Assembly (NCBI GenBank): GCA_002335385.1
Contig: DCVK01000062.1
Location: 1-54,189, forward strand
Source of the DNA: Candidatus Aminicenantes bacterium UBA2190
GTDB lineage: Bacteria; Acidobacteriota; Aminicenantia; UBA2199
Reading direction: 5' to 3'
DNA: 54,189 bases
Part shown: positions 17,677 through 25,056 of the stretch, piece by piece
Position numbering within the stretch: the first letter of the stretch is position 1
Layout: every line of letters begins with the position of its first letter
Notes under the pieces: generated by a model
Database searches by the model: none
The model's input: the letters and a program-made list of their open reading frames with translations, nothing else
Told to the model about the DNA's origin: nothing
Translations under genes and position numbers: made by a program

Positions 17677-18807
17677 ATGGAAAAGAAGAAAAGGCGCTCG
17701 AAACGTCTGCGGGTGGCGCTGGCCTACAATTCCTACGAAGAAAGCCAGCATGAGGCGGTCCCCGGCGACAGCAGCTCGGGGCATCACCTGCGCCTGATGA
17801 TCCGCCGCATGGCGCGGACGCTGCGCAGCCTGGGCCATGACGTCTCGGTCCTGCACCTGGCCGGCGACCTGTCCAAGCTCCAGCGCAAGCTGAACCGCAT
17901 CCGCCCCCACGTCGTCTTCAACCAGTATGACGACGTCGTCCATGGCGCTCTCTACGAGATGCGCTTCGCCGCCTTCATGCGCCTGCTCGGCTATCCCATC
18001 ACCGGCTCGCCGGCACTGGCCCTCGGGCTGAGCCGCGACAAGTACATGGCCCTCAGCCTGATGAAAGGGGCCGGCATCCCCATACCGCCCGAGACCACGC
18101 TCCTGGAAAGGGTTTCCGATATAGACCGCCACAAGCTGCATTTCCCGCTCATCGTTCATCCCGGCCAGGAGCACGCCGGCATCGGCATGGAGCGCAATTC
18201 GGTCGTCCACAGCAAAAAGGCGCTCGTTGAGAAGACCCGCGAGATCATCCGCTCCTTCAAGCAGCCGGCCCTGGTGCAAGGCTTTCTGCCCGGCCGCGAG
18301 TTCAATGTCGGCATCCTGGGCGGCCGCAGGCTGCAGGTCATGCCGTTGGCCGAGGTGGACTATTCGCGGCTGCCGGAGGGGATCCCGCCCATCATGTCCT
18401 ACGCGGCCAAGTGGGTGGAGACATCGGTCGAGTTCAAAAAGACGCAGGTCCTCTGTCCGGTCCAGGTCGAACCGCGGTTGGCAAAGCTCATCGGCGACAC
18501 CGCGGTCAAGGCCTTCCGCACCATCGGCGGCTGGGGCTACGGCCGCGTCGACATCCGCCTGGATGAGGAGGGGCTGCCCCGCGTCCTGGAGGTCAATTGC
18601 AACCCCTGCCTGGACGAGGGCATCGGGCTGGCCCGCTCGGCCGAGCAGGCGGGGATCAGTTATCCCGAGTTATTGCAGGCGGTGATCAAAGCCGCCTTCG
18701 AGGGACCGCCGTACGACATCCACCTGCCGATCTTCATCGCGAAACCAAGGGCGGCGATGCGGCGATCCGCTGCCCGCCGCCGTCAGCCGGTCAAGCGTCC
18801 GGTATAG
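17677..18807 (+). CDS. D-alanine-D-alanine ligase-like ATP-grasp enzyme
   Basis: 376-residue ATP-grasp ligase. It has an N-terminal Ddl-like half (RVALAYNSYEE; PHVVFNQYDDVVHGALYE; LGYPITGSPALALGLSRDK) and the ATP-binding half with GWGYGRVDIRLDEEGLPRVLEVNCNPCLD, which holds the Mg-binding acidic and Asn residues. It is longer and more divergent than housekeeping Ddl and has a very basic N-terminus, so it may join another substrate pair. Its 3' end overlaps the convergent metallopeptidase gene by 25 bases. Confidence 0.75.
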   Translation: MEKKKRRSKRLRVALAYNSYEESQHEAVPGDSSSGHHLRLMIRRMARTLRSLGHDVSVLHLAGDLSKLQRKLNRIRPHVVFNQYDDVVHGALYEMRFAAFMRLLGYPITGSPALALGLSRDKYMALSLMKGAGIPIPPETTLLERVSDIDRHKLHFPLIVHPGQEHAGIGMERNSVVHSKKALVEKTREIIRSFKQPALVQGFLPGREFNVGILGGRRLQVMPLAEVDYSRLPEGIPPIMSYAAKWVETSVEFKKTQVLCPVQVEPRLAKLIGDTAVKAFRTIGGWGYGRVDIRLDEEGLPRVLEVNCNPCLDEGIGLARSAEQAGISYPELLQAVIKAAFEGPPYDIHLPIFIAKPRAAMRRSAARRRQPVKRPV

Positions 18808-19820
18808 GCGTAGTCGAGGGCCAGGGCGACGGCCAACGAGACGACATCCATGGTGCGCTCCCCTTCCTGCCCGGGGCGGTAGGAAAGTTTCAGGGCGATG
18901 GAGCGCGATTCCAGCTTGCGCAGGATGGCCGCGGCCTCGCGCTCGTTCAGCTCCGACCACAGCACCACGCGCTCAAGCAGCCGCGTGTGGAGCTTGCGGA
19001 ACAATCCTGCCGCCGGACGCAGCATCAGGCCGCGCGCCGGCGGAAATACTTCCCGCAAACGGTCGTCCACATAACCGCGGGCGGCCCGCCGGTAACGCTC
19101 CGCCTTCTTCCCGTAATGATCGGCGAGCAGAACGGTCATGCTCTCCAGCGGGCGCAGGAAGCGCACGCGGGAATTTTCGGCGCTGCGGCGGCGGATCTCC
19201 TTCATCAGGCCGTTCACGTAAAGCAGCTTGCGCATCACCGGCCAGTTCCTGTAGCGGGCCCGCCAGCCGGAGCGCGGTGTCAGCCAGACGGCGAACGTTT
19301 CGGCGAAATCCTCGTCGGGATGCTTCTGGGCGTAGGTGCGGCCGTAGGGAGAGACGGAGATGTGCCGGACATATTCGCGGCTCAAGTGGTCGGGGTTGAA
19401 ATAGTCCCGGTAGGGTCGGGAAAAGCGCCCGAATATCTCTTCCCAGCTCGGCCGGCGCCACAGGCGATAGGCATAGTTGACGGCGTGCCCGGCCTCGTGA
19501 CGCAGCAAGGCCATGATGCGCTTGCCATCCTCGATCTCCCCCGTCTGCTCCTCTTCGATGCGCGCCAGGCGTTCGTCGGCCAGGTAGAACGGGATGCCGA
19601 TGACCGGGTACCTGTCGGGACAGCCCCAGCTGTCGGTCAGGTACAGGACGGGCTTGAAGCGGAAGCCCCTGACTTCCATCTCCCGGTACAGCCGGCGAAC
19701 GAAGGGCTCGACGGGCGAACCGGGAATGCGCAGGTTGAGATCGGAGATGCGGCTGTTCAAAAGCTCGTAGCGGACCGTATCCCAGCTCTGCACAAGTGAA
19801 TGGATCGTTTTCGCGCTCAT
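18783..19820 (-). CDS. Putative zinc metallopeptidase (HEAGH motif)
   Basis: 345 residues. The zinc-binding HEAGH motif is at residues 108-112, with a likely third ligand in DEDFAETFAVWL further on. No signal peptide is visible, so it is probably cytosolic. It resembles the 'putative zinc-binding metallopeptidase' group (PF15887-like), whose function is not established. The open frame extends 32 codons further to a TTG at 19916, but that extension is Arg/Pro/Gly-rich and unlikely to be protein; ATG at 19820 is chosen. Convergent with the ATP-grasp gene. Confidence 0.72.
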   Translation of the reverse strand: MSAKTIHSLVQSWDTVRYELLNSRISDLNLRIPGSPVEPFVRRLYREMEVRGFRFKPVLYLTDSWGCPDRYPVIGIPFYLADERLARIEEEQTGEIEDGKRIMALLRHEAGHAVNYAYRLWRRPSWEEIFGRFSRPYRDYFNPDHLSREYVRHISVSPYGRTYAQKHPDEDFAETFAVWLTPRSGWRARYRNWPVMRKLLYVNGLMKEIRRRSAENSRVRFLRPLESMTVLLADHYGKKAERYRRAARGYVDDRLREVFPPARGLMLRPAAGLFRKLHTRLLERVVLWSELNEREAAAILRKLESRSIALKLSYRPGQEGERTMDVVSLAVALALDYAYTGRLTG

Positions 19821-19841
19821 GTCAACCCTTGGACCTTCCCG

Positions 19842-19865
19842 AAACCGGGGGCAACGCCCTGGTTT
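19842..19865 (-). promoter_or_regulatory. Hairpin in the leader of the metallopeptidase gene
   Basis: AAACC/GGTTT and GGGC/GCCC arms form a stem-loop about 22 bases before the ATG at 19820. It lies within a predicted ~98-base leader. Regulatory role unknown. Confidence 0.3.
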
Positions 19866-19924
19866 CTCCAGGCAATGTCGCGCTCCGAGAGGGAGTCGCT
19901 CCTTTCCGGAGAACAAGGGAGTAA

Positions 19925-19953
19925 CATATAAACCAAGGGGCTGGCTTTGTCAA
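19925..19953 (-). promoter_or_regulatory. Promoter for the metallopeptidase gene
   Basis: Minus strand TTGACA (19948-19953), 17-base spacer, TATATG (19925-19930). Transcription should begin near 19918. Confidence 0.55.
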
Positions 19954-20113
19954 GACGCACGGAACGCATTTTTGTCGTGAATGTCCTATAAATATGAGTA
20001 TTTTATTTATATAATGCTTCAAGATCTCTCCTGGCCGCTGAATTGTGGAAAACCGGGTTTTTTGTGGAAATTTCCCGATTAAAAATCGTCATTGCATCGA
20101 GAAGGGAGGGTAA
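19954..20113. other. AT-rich spacer without recognised gene
   Basis: Divergent intergenic DNA between the metallopeptidase promoter and the moeA promoter. It is AT-rich compared with its surroundings. I see no ORF with a ribosome site, tRNA or strong hairpin here; the small frames are random. Confidence 0.5.
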
Positions 20114-20142
20114 TTGACCGCAGAGCCATTTTTTGCTAGAAT
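20114..20142 (+). promoter_or_regulatory. Promoter of the molybdenum cofactor operon
   Basis: TTGACC (20114-20119), 17-base spacer, TAGAAT (20137-20142): 10/12 consensus match. Transcription should start near 20149-20150, leaving a folded leader of about 95 bases before moeA. Confidence 0.65.
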
Positions 20143-20149
20143 AAGATTT

Positions 20150-20244
20150 CTCCGAGTTGAAGAAGCTAAAGCCCTCAGGGCCAGGCTTTTCAACCGCGAG
20201 GGCCGAGACGGAAACGTTCCGGCCTCCCTTATCGGAAAGGAGAA
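20150..20244 (+). ncRNA. Structured moeA leader, candidate Moco riboswitch
   Basis: Three stems are visible. A: AAAGCC 20168-20173 with GGCTTT 20184-20189. B: GCCCTC 20171-20176 with GAGGGC 20198-20203. C: a ten-pair stem with one mismatch, 20201-20210 with 20215-20224, capped by a GAAA tetraloop. B excludes both A and C. TCCGA (20151-20155) can pair with TCGGA (20232-20236) to close the domain next to the AAGGAG ribosome site. TTTCTCC (20147-20153) is also complementary to the ribosome site. Position before moeA and the GNRA loop fit the Moco/Tuco RNA motif, but I cannot confirm the consensus by eye. Confidence 0.45.
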
Positions 20245-21477
20245 ATGATGCATGAATCAGGTTCTTTTCCCATAGAACCCGTTGCCCGGCCCATGGCTGC
20301 GGAAGCGCTGCTCCCCATCGAAGAGGCGGAGAGGATACTCGCCGCCTTTCCCGTCCAGGCAAAAAGCGAGACCACGCCCCTGTCAGCGGCGCAAAACCGC
20401 TTTCTGGCCCAGGATATCGTCTCTCCAGGCGACATGCCCGAGTTCGACAAGTCGGCCATGGACGGCTATGCCTATATTTCCGGGGACGATTCCCCTTCCT
20501 ACCGGGTCATCGAGACCATCGCCGCCGGCACGCCTCCCGGCCGAACGATCACACCCGGCCTTTGCGCCAGGATCATGACCGGCGCCATGCTCCCACCCGG
20601 CGCCGACCGCGTGGTCAAACGCGAATGCACCGAGGAGACCGACGGCCGCATGAGGATCATCCGGAAGGACCCCCATCATAACATCCGCCGCCGCGGCGAG
20701 GACCTGCGTGCCGGACAGCCCGTCCTGGCCAGGGGCGACCGCCTGGGAGCGGCGCGCATTGCGCTGCTGGCCTCGCTGGGGATCGCCCGCGTGCCGACGG
20801 CCGGGCCGCCGCGGGTGGGCATCATTACCACCGGTTCGGAGCTGGTCTCACCGGGAGCCCCCCTGGGTGCGGGAAGGATCTACGACAGCAACTCCTATTC
20901 CCTGGCCGCGCAGCTGCGCGACAGCGGCGCCGAGCCCATCATCCTGAACGGAGTGGCCGACCACGCCGCGGCCACGGCCCAGGCCATCGCCTCCGGGCTG
21001 GAGACGTGCGACGCGCTCATCCTCTCCGGCGGGGTCTCGGCCGGCGATTTCGACTATGTCCCCGCGGCCATGAAGCAGGCCGGCTGTGCCCTGCATTTCC
21101 AGAAGATCGCCGTCCAGCCCGGCATGCCCACTGTCTTCGCCAGCCGCGGCGGGCAAGCCGTCTTCGGCCTTCCCGGCAACCCGGTCTCCACCTTCGTCAT
21201 CTTCGAGGTCTTCATCAAGCCCCTGCTGCTGCGCTGGCTGGGGCATGTCCACCGCCCGCTGTGGCTGCCCGCCATTCTGGAGGCGGGCTACCGCCGCCCG
21301 CGCAGCGAGCGCACCGCCTTTCTTCCCACCCTGTACCGGGAGGGCAAGGCCGAGATCCTCGCCTATCACGGCTCGGCCCACCTGCACGCCCTGAGCCGGG
21401 CCAACGCCCTGTTGCGCGTGCCGGCCGGGCAGGACGCCATCCCGGCCGGGAGCACGGTCGATGTACGATTCCTATAA
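20245..21477 (+). CDS. moeA: Molybdopterin molybdenumtransferase
   Basis: Inserts molybdate into adenylylated molybdopterin, the last step of Mo-cofactor synthesis. The 410 residues show the MoeA domain order: SAMDGYAY in domain III, GIITTGSELV and LSGGVSAGDFDYV in the MogA-like domain, GLPGNPVSTFVIF, and the C-terminal beta-barrel domain IV. AAGGAG precedes two tandem ATGs; the first is used here. It overlaps moaA by 17 bases and leads the operon. Confidence 0.93.
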   Translation: MMHESGSFPIEPVARPMAAEALLPIEEAERILAAFPVQAKSETTPLSAAQNRFLAQDIVSPGDMPEFDKSAMDGYAYISGDDSPSYRVIETIAAGTPPGRTITPGLCARIMTGAMLPPGADRVVKRECTEETDGRMRIIRKDPHHNIRRRGEDLRAGQPVLARGDRLGAARIALLASLGIARVPTAGPPRVGIITTGSELVSPGAPLGAGRIYDSNSYSLAAQLRDSGAEPIILNGVADHAAATAQAIASGLETCDALILSGGVSAGDFDYVPAAMKQAGCALHFQKIAVQPGMPTVFASRGGQAVFGLPGNPVSTFVIFEVFIKPLLLRWLGHVHRPLWLPAILEAGYRRPRSERTAFLPTLYREGKAEILAYHGSAHLHALSRANALLRVPAGQDAIPAGSTVDVRFL

Positions 21478-22267
21478 CCGCGGGATCGACTATTTGCGCG
21501 TCTCGGTGACCGACCGCTGCAACCTGCGCTGCACCTACTGCATGCCCGAGCAGGGCATCCGACTGAAGAGCCATGGCGACATCCTGCCCTATGAGAAGAT
21601 CGTCCAGGTGGTGCACGCGGCCTCGGGGCTGGGCATCCGCAAGGTGCGCCTGACTGGCGGCGAGCCGCTGGTGCGCAAGAATATCCCGTTCCTGGTCCGC
21701 GAGCTCAAGTCCCTTCCCGGCATCCGGGAAGTGTGCCTGACCAGCAACGGCACGCTGCTGGCGCCGCTGGCTGCCGAGCTCAAGCGCTCGGGGCTCGACC
21801 GCCTCAATATCTCCATGGATACCCTGGACCCCGACAAGTACCGGCAGGTAACGCGCAACGGGGACATCGCGCAGGTTTTCGCCGGCTTCCGCGCCGTGCA
21901 GGAGGCGGGCTTCCGCAACACCAAGGTCAACATGGTGCTGATCCCCGGATTCAATGACGACGAGGTGGACGCCATGAAGGAGTTCTGCCGGCGGAACGGC
22001 CTGCGGCTGCAGCGCATCCACCACTACAGCCTGCATGACCACCGCAGCGCCCAAAGCGAGTTGCCGGCCGAGAGGCCGCTCCCCTGCCCGGATTGCAACC
22101 GGCTGCGCCTGACCGCCGACGGCAAGCTGAAGCCCTGCCTGTTCTCCGACCGCGAGATCGCGGTCGATTTTGAAGACATCCGCGCCAGCCTGCTGCAGGC
22201 CGTGCGCGCCAAGCCCGCCCGCGGCGTCGCCTGCGCCAACCGCGGCAACTGGCAGATAGGAGGCTAG
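21461..22267 (+). CDS. moaA: GTP 3',8-cyclase, short form
   Basis: Radical SAM enzyme that starts molybdopterin synthesis from GTP. The N-terminal cluster motif CNLRCTYC (Cx3Cx2C) and GGEPLVRKN are intact. The C-terminal second-cluster motif CPDC-x13-C is present, and the protein ends in the catalytically important Gly-Gly. At 268 residues it is about 60 shorter than typical MoaA; the missing part lies between the barrel and the C-terminal cluster. Short MoaA proteins of this kind occur in some anaerobes, so this is probably functional. Overlaps moeA; its stop abuts the moaC ATG. Confidence 0.88.
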   Translation: MYDSYNRGIDYLRVSVTDRCNLRCTYCMPEQGIRLKSHGDILPYEKIVQVVHAASGLGIRKVRLTGGEPLVRKNIPFLVRELKSLPGIREVCLTSNGTLLAPLAAELKRSGLDRLNISMDTLDPDKYRQVTRNGDIAQVFAGFRAVQEAGFRNTKVNMVLIPGFNDDEVDAMKEFCRRNGLRLQRIHHYSLHDHRSAQSELPAERPLPCPDCNRLRLTADGKLKPCLFSDREIAVDFEDIRASLLQAVRAKPARGVACANRGNWQIGG

Positions 22268-22723
22268 ATGAAACTGACCCATGTCGATGATTCGGGAAAG
22301 GCCCGCATGGTGGATATCAGCTCCAAGCCGCCCATGCATCGCGAGGCCGTCGCGGCCGGCAAGATCATCCTGGCCCCCGCCACGCTGGAGCTGCTCAGGG
22401 AGAACCGCCTGCAGAAGGGCGACGCCCTGGCGGTGGCCCGAGTCGCCGCCATCCAGGCCGGCAAGAAGACGGCGGAACTGATCCCGCTCTGCCACCCGCT
22501 GGCCATCCACCAGCTCGACGTGCAGTTCCAGCTGGTCGGCGACGGCATCGAGATCAATGCCCGCGCCGTCTGCGAGGGCAAAACGGGGGTCGAGATGGAG
22601 GCGCTGACCGCGGTCAGCGTGGCCGCCCTGACCCTCTATGACATGTGCAAGGCGGTCGACCAGCACATGATCATCGGCGCCATCGCCCTGCTGGAGAAAA
22701 GCAAACATGAAATTCACGGTTGA
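22268..22723 (+). CDS. moaC: Cyclic pyranopterin monophosphate synthase
   Basis: Second step of Mo-cofactor synthesis, acting on the MoaA product. The 151-residue length is typical. Signature parts: THVDDSGKARMVDIS at the N-terminus, ELIPLCHPL, and GVEMEALTAVSVAALTLYDM containing the conserved catalytic region. ATG starts directly after the moaA stop; AGGAGG upstream. Overlaps the MOSC gene by 17 bases. Confidence 0.95.
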   Translation: MKLTHVDDSGKARMVDISSKPPMHREAVAAGKIILAPATLELLRENRLQKGDALAVARVAAIQAGKKTAELIPLCHPLAIHQLDVQFQLVGDGIEINARAVCEGKTGVEMEALTAVSVAALTLYDMCKAVDQHMIIGAIALLEKSKHEIHG

Positions 22724-23144
22724 AGCCGTCTGCATCGCCGCGGAAAAAGGAGTCCAAAAGCACGAGGTCCCGCAGATCGTCCTGCGTCAGGGCCATGGCA
22801 TCGAGGGCGATGCCCACGCCGGGCCCTGGCACCGCCAGGTGTCGCTGCTGGCCGGCGAAGCAGTGGATACCATGAAGGCCAGGGGGCTGGCATTGACCGC
22901 CGGCGCCTTCGGCGAAAACATCGTCACCCGCGGCGTCGACTGGACCCGGGCGCTCGTGGGTGGAACCATTCAGATCGGCGACGCAAGCCTGGAGATCACC
23001 CAGATCGGCAAGGAATGTCACAGCCGCTGCGCCATCTACTATGCCGCCGGCGACTGCATCATGCCCCAACAGGGGATCTTCGCCAAAGTGCTCAAGGGAG
23101 GGACGATCCATGCTCAAAGTAGCGGTGATTACCGTATCGGATAG
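22707..23144 (+). CDS. MOSC domain protein
   Basis: 145-residue stand-alone MOSC domain, related to the C-terminus of Moco sulfurase. Visible parts are GHGIEGDAHAGPWHRQVSLL, GAFGENIVTRG and the conserved Cys in GKECHSRCAIYY. These domains are thought to handle Moco or sulfur on it. It lies inside the Mo-cofactor operon, overlapping moaC and mogA, which suggests a late maturation role. Confidence 0.87.
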   Translation: MKFTVEAVCIAAEKGVQKHEVPQIVLRQGHGIEGDAHAGPWHRQVSLLAGEAVDTMKARGLALTAGAFGENIVTRGVDWTRALVGGTIQIGDASLEITQIGKECHSRCAIYYAAGDCIMPQQGIFAKVLKGGTIHAQSSGDYRIG

Positions 23145-23598
23145 GGCCTGGCAGGGTGAATACGCCGATCTGTCGGGGCCGCGCATCCGCGCGGTCCTCG
23201 AGCAGCAACTGCCCGGCGCCGACGTCTCTCTCCAGGTGGTCCCCGACGAGGCCGAAGCCATCACCGCGGCGCTGCGGCTGAACAGCGACCGCGACTTCAT
23301 CCTCACCTGCGGCGGCACCGGGCTTTCGCCGCGGGATATCACCCCCGAGACCTGCGCCCGCTGGTGCGATCGCCCGGTACCCGGCATCAGCGAGTGGCTG
23401 CGCCGCGAATCGGAGAAGGAGACCCCGCACGCCGTCTTTTCCCGCGCATACAGCGGCATGAGGGGGAGCACGATGATCGTCAATTTCCCCGGGTCGCTTC
23501 GCGGCGCCGAGCTTTGCGCCACCCTGATGGCCGGGGTCATGCCGCACGGTCGCGCTATGGCGCATGGCGGGGATCATGAGCGGCAGGAGAAAAAGTGA
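23110..23598 (+). CDS. mogA: Molybdopterin adenylyltransferase (MogA/MoaB family)
   Basis: Adenylylates molybdopterin before molybdate insertion. 162 residues, beginning LKVAVITVSDRAW, with the TCGGTGLSPRDITPE motif and GSTMIVNFPGS near the C-terminus. The open frame continues upstream, but the ATG at 23110 starts the conserved fold and lies 35 bases inside the MOSC gene. Last gene of the operon; moaD and moaE are not in the window. Confidence 0.9.
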   Translation: MLKVAVITVSDRAWQGEYADLSGPRIRAVLEQQLPGADVSLQVVPDEAEAITAALRLNSDRDFILTCGGTGLSPRDITPETCARWCDRPVPGISEWLRRESEKETPHAVFSRAYSGMRGSTMIVNFPGSLRGAELCATLMAGVMPHGRAMAHGGDHERQEKK

Positions 23599-23675
23599 CG
23601 AACCGCCAGTGCCAGTGTCTGCAAGAGATGGAAGCAATCGGTTTGCGGCAGACGTGCAGAAAAAGCAATACGAAG

Positions 23676-23865
23676 ACTTAAATTCCAAATCCCAAATACC
23701 AAATACCAAATAACAAATAATATCCAAATTCCAAATTCCAATTTCCAAAACGAAAGCTCCTTGCGAGGGATTCTCTTTGTTTTGGTCAAAGTCCCCGCCA
23801 GGGGATTGGGTAATTGGAATTTGGAATTTGTTTGGAATTTGGTGCTTGGGATTTGGAATTTAAGT
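23676..23865. repeat. 190-bp palindromic element with exact 20-bp terminal inverted repeats
   Basis: ACTTAAATTCCAAATCCCAA (23676-23695) is exactly complementary to 23846-23865. Inside each arm are further AATTCCAAAT/ATTTGGAATT and AAATACC-type units, so much of the element can fold on itself around a GC-richer centre. There is no coding capacity and no clear target duplication. It is AT-rich within GC-rich DNA and follows the Mo-cofactor operon. It looks like a MITE-like or REP-like intergenic element. Confidence 0.75.
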
Positions 23866-23886
23866 CCTATTAATACTTTTTTTCAA

Positions 23887-23916
23887 CCTTGCGCCCTGCG
23901 CCTTGCGCCCTATGCC
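23887..23916. repeat. Degenerate 7-bp tandem repeat (CYTGCGC)
   Basis: About four units: CTTGCGC, CCTGCGC, CTTGCGC, CCTATGC. It follows the palindromic element and precedes the 3' end of the response regulator gene. Confidence 0.55.
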
Positions 23917-23937
23917 GCGCTCGAACTTCTGTAAGCC

Positions 23938-24444
23938 TTATTTCTTTTTGCCGTGGGCCCAGGTGACCAGGTCGTCCAGTTCGCTCGCCAGCGAGCGGCC
24001 GGCCTGCTTTCGGGGAGCCCGGGTCGAATCCGGGACCGCCTGGGCGGTCGGCTGGGCCAGCTCGCGCTCGGCGGAGCCGATGAAATGCTCGATCTTGGCC
24101 AGCAGATCCTTCTCGCGGAACGGCTTTTCAATGAAATCCTCGGCCAGCCCCTTGTGCACGTACATGCGCAAATTGACGTCCTTGTACACCCCGGTCATCA
24201 GGATGATGATCATGCCCCTGAACTCCTCGTTGGCCCTGATCTTTTCGCACAGCGCGATGCCGTGCAGCCGCGGCAGCAGGATGTCGGCCACCACCAGGTC
24301 GGGCTTCTCCCGGGCGATCAGCTCATAACCGCTGGCCCCGTCGGCGGCCACGGAAACCTCGTAGCCGGCATCGCTCAGAAGCTCCTGCAACGATTCCTGG
24401 ATGATATGATCGTCGTCGATGATCGCAATTCTTTTGGCCATCAT
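23938..24444 (-). CDS. Single-domain response regulator (CheY-like) with C-terminal tail
   Basis: 168 residues. The receiver domain (~4-122) has acidic residues DDD (10-12), phospho-acceptor Asp54 in VVADILLPR, Thr84 and Lys107 in IEKPF. The remaining ~45 residues are Ala/Arg/Gln-rich with no DNA-binding or enzyme domain. No histidine kinase is nearby. Two tandem ATG codons (24444 and 24441) follow AAAGGGG; either could be used. A TATAAT box upstream probably drives it. Confidence 0.86.
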   Translation of the reverse strand: MMAKRIAIIDDDHIIQESLQELLSDAGYEVSVAADGASGYELIAREKPDLVVADILLPRLHGIALCEKIRANEEFRGMIIILMTGVYKDVNLRMYVHKGLAEDFIEKPFREKDLLAKIEHFIGSAERELAQPTAQAVPDSTRAPRKQAGRSLASELDDLVTWAHGKKK

Positions 24445-24473
24445 GCCCCTTTTCGCGTATGATCCGTGATTTG

Positions 24474-24479
24474 ATTATA
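24474..24479 (-). promoter_or_regulatory. -10 box for the response regulator gene
   Basis: Minus strand TATAAT at 24474-24479, preceded by an A/T-rich stretch; no good -35 element at 16-18 bases. Confidence 0.35.
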
Positions 24480-24530
24480 GCATAAAAAAACAAAATCAAG
24501 CCCTGTGCCGGGTCAGGAAAATCCTGAGCA

Positions 24531-24560
24531 TTGCCATTCGCCCGCGCGGGGGTGTATAAT
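24531..24560 (+). promoter_or_regulatory. Promoter for rnhA
   Basis: TTGCCA (24531-24536), 18-base spacer, TATAAT (24555-24560). It overlaps an upstream ATG (24559) in the RNase HI frame, so that ATG cannot be the start; this supports the ATG at 24580. Confidence 0.6.
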
Positions 24561-24579
24561 GCCCCTTCCCGTGAACGCC

Positions 24580-25035
24580 ATGAGCGAAAAGATCATCATT
24601 TACTGCGACGGCGCCTGCAGCAACAACCAGCAGCGGGAGAACCGCGGCGGCTGGGGGGCCGTCCTCCTCTACAAGGGCAAGGCCAAGGAGATCTCCGGAG
24701 CGGAACGCAACACCAGCAACAACCGCATGGAGCTGCTGGCCTGCATCAAGGCCCTGGAGGCGGTCCGCAACCGCACGCTGCCGGTGGAGGTCTTCACGGA
24801 CAGCGCCTACCTGGCCAATTGCCTGCTGCAGAAATGGTACCGGCGCTGGCAAGGGAACGGCTGGCAGACGGCGGCGAAAAAGCCGGTGGAGAACAAGGAC
24901 CTCTGGCTGCGACTGCTGGCGCTGAAGGAAAAATTCTCCAGCATCCACTTCCACAAGGTGGCCGGACACAGCGCGATCGAATTGAACGAACGCGCCGACC
25001 GCCTGGCCAGGGAGGCCCTTCAGAAACTGGACTAG
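24580..25035 (+). CDS. rnhA: Ribonuclease HI
   Basis: Degrades RNA in RNA-DNA hybrids. 151 residues with the DEDD metal site: Asp10 (YCDGAC), Glu51 (NNRMELLA), Asp74 (FTDSAY) and Asp140 (ERADRLA), and His130 in VAGHSA. The basic KWYRRWQGNGWQTA handle region is present. The open frame reaches 24505, but the promoter position and the family's usual start favour ATG 24580. A GTG at 24571 is a possible alternative. No clear Shine-Dalgarno sequence. Convergent with the nitroreductase gene, 21 bases apart. Confidence 0.92.
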   Translation: MSEKIIIYCDGACSNNQQRENRGGWGAVLLYKGKAKEISGAERNTSNNRMELLACIKALEAVRNRTLPVEVFTDSAYLANCLLQKWYRRWQGNGWQTAAKKPVENKDLWLRLLALKEKFSSIHFHKVAGHSAIELNERADRLAREALQKLD

Positions 25036-25056
25036 GGCCCGGCGCCGGCCTTGCGC

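Noticed and set aside
21461..22267. Truncated moaA pseudogene
   Set aside because: Both iron-sulfur motifs and the C-terminal Gly-Gly are intact and the frame is closed normally.
24505..24579. Longer RNase HI start
   Set aside because: The ATG at 24559 lies within the TATAAT box; conserved sequence begins at 24580.
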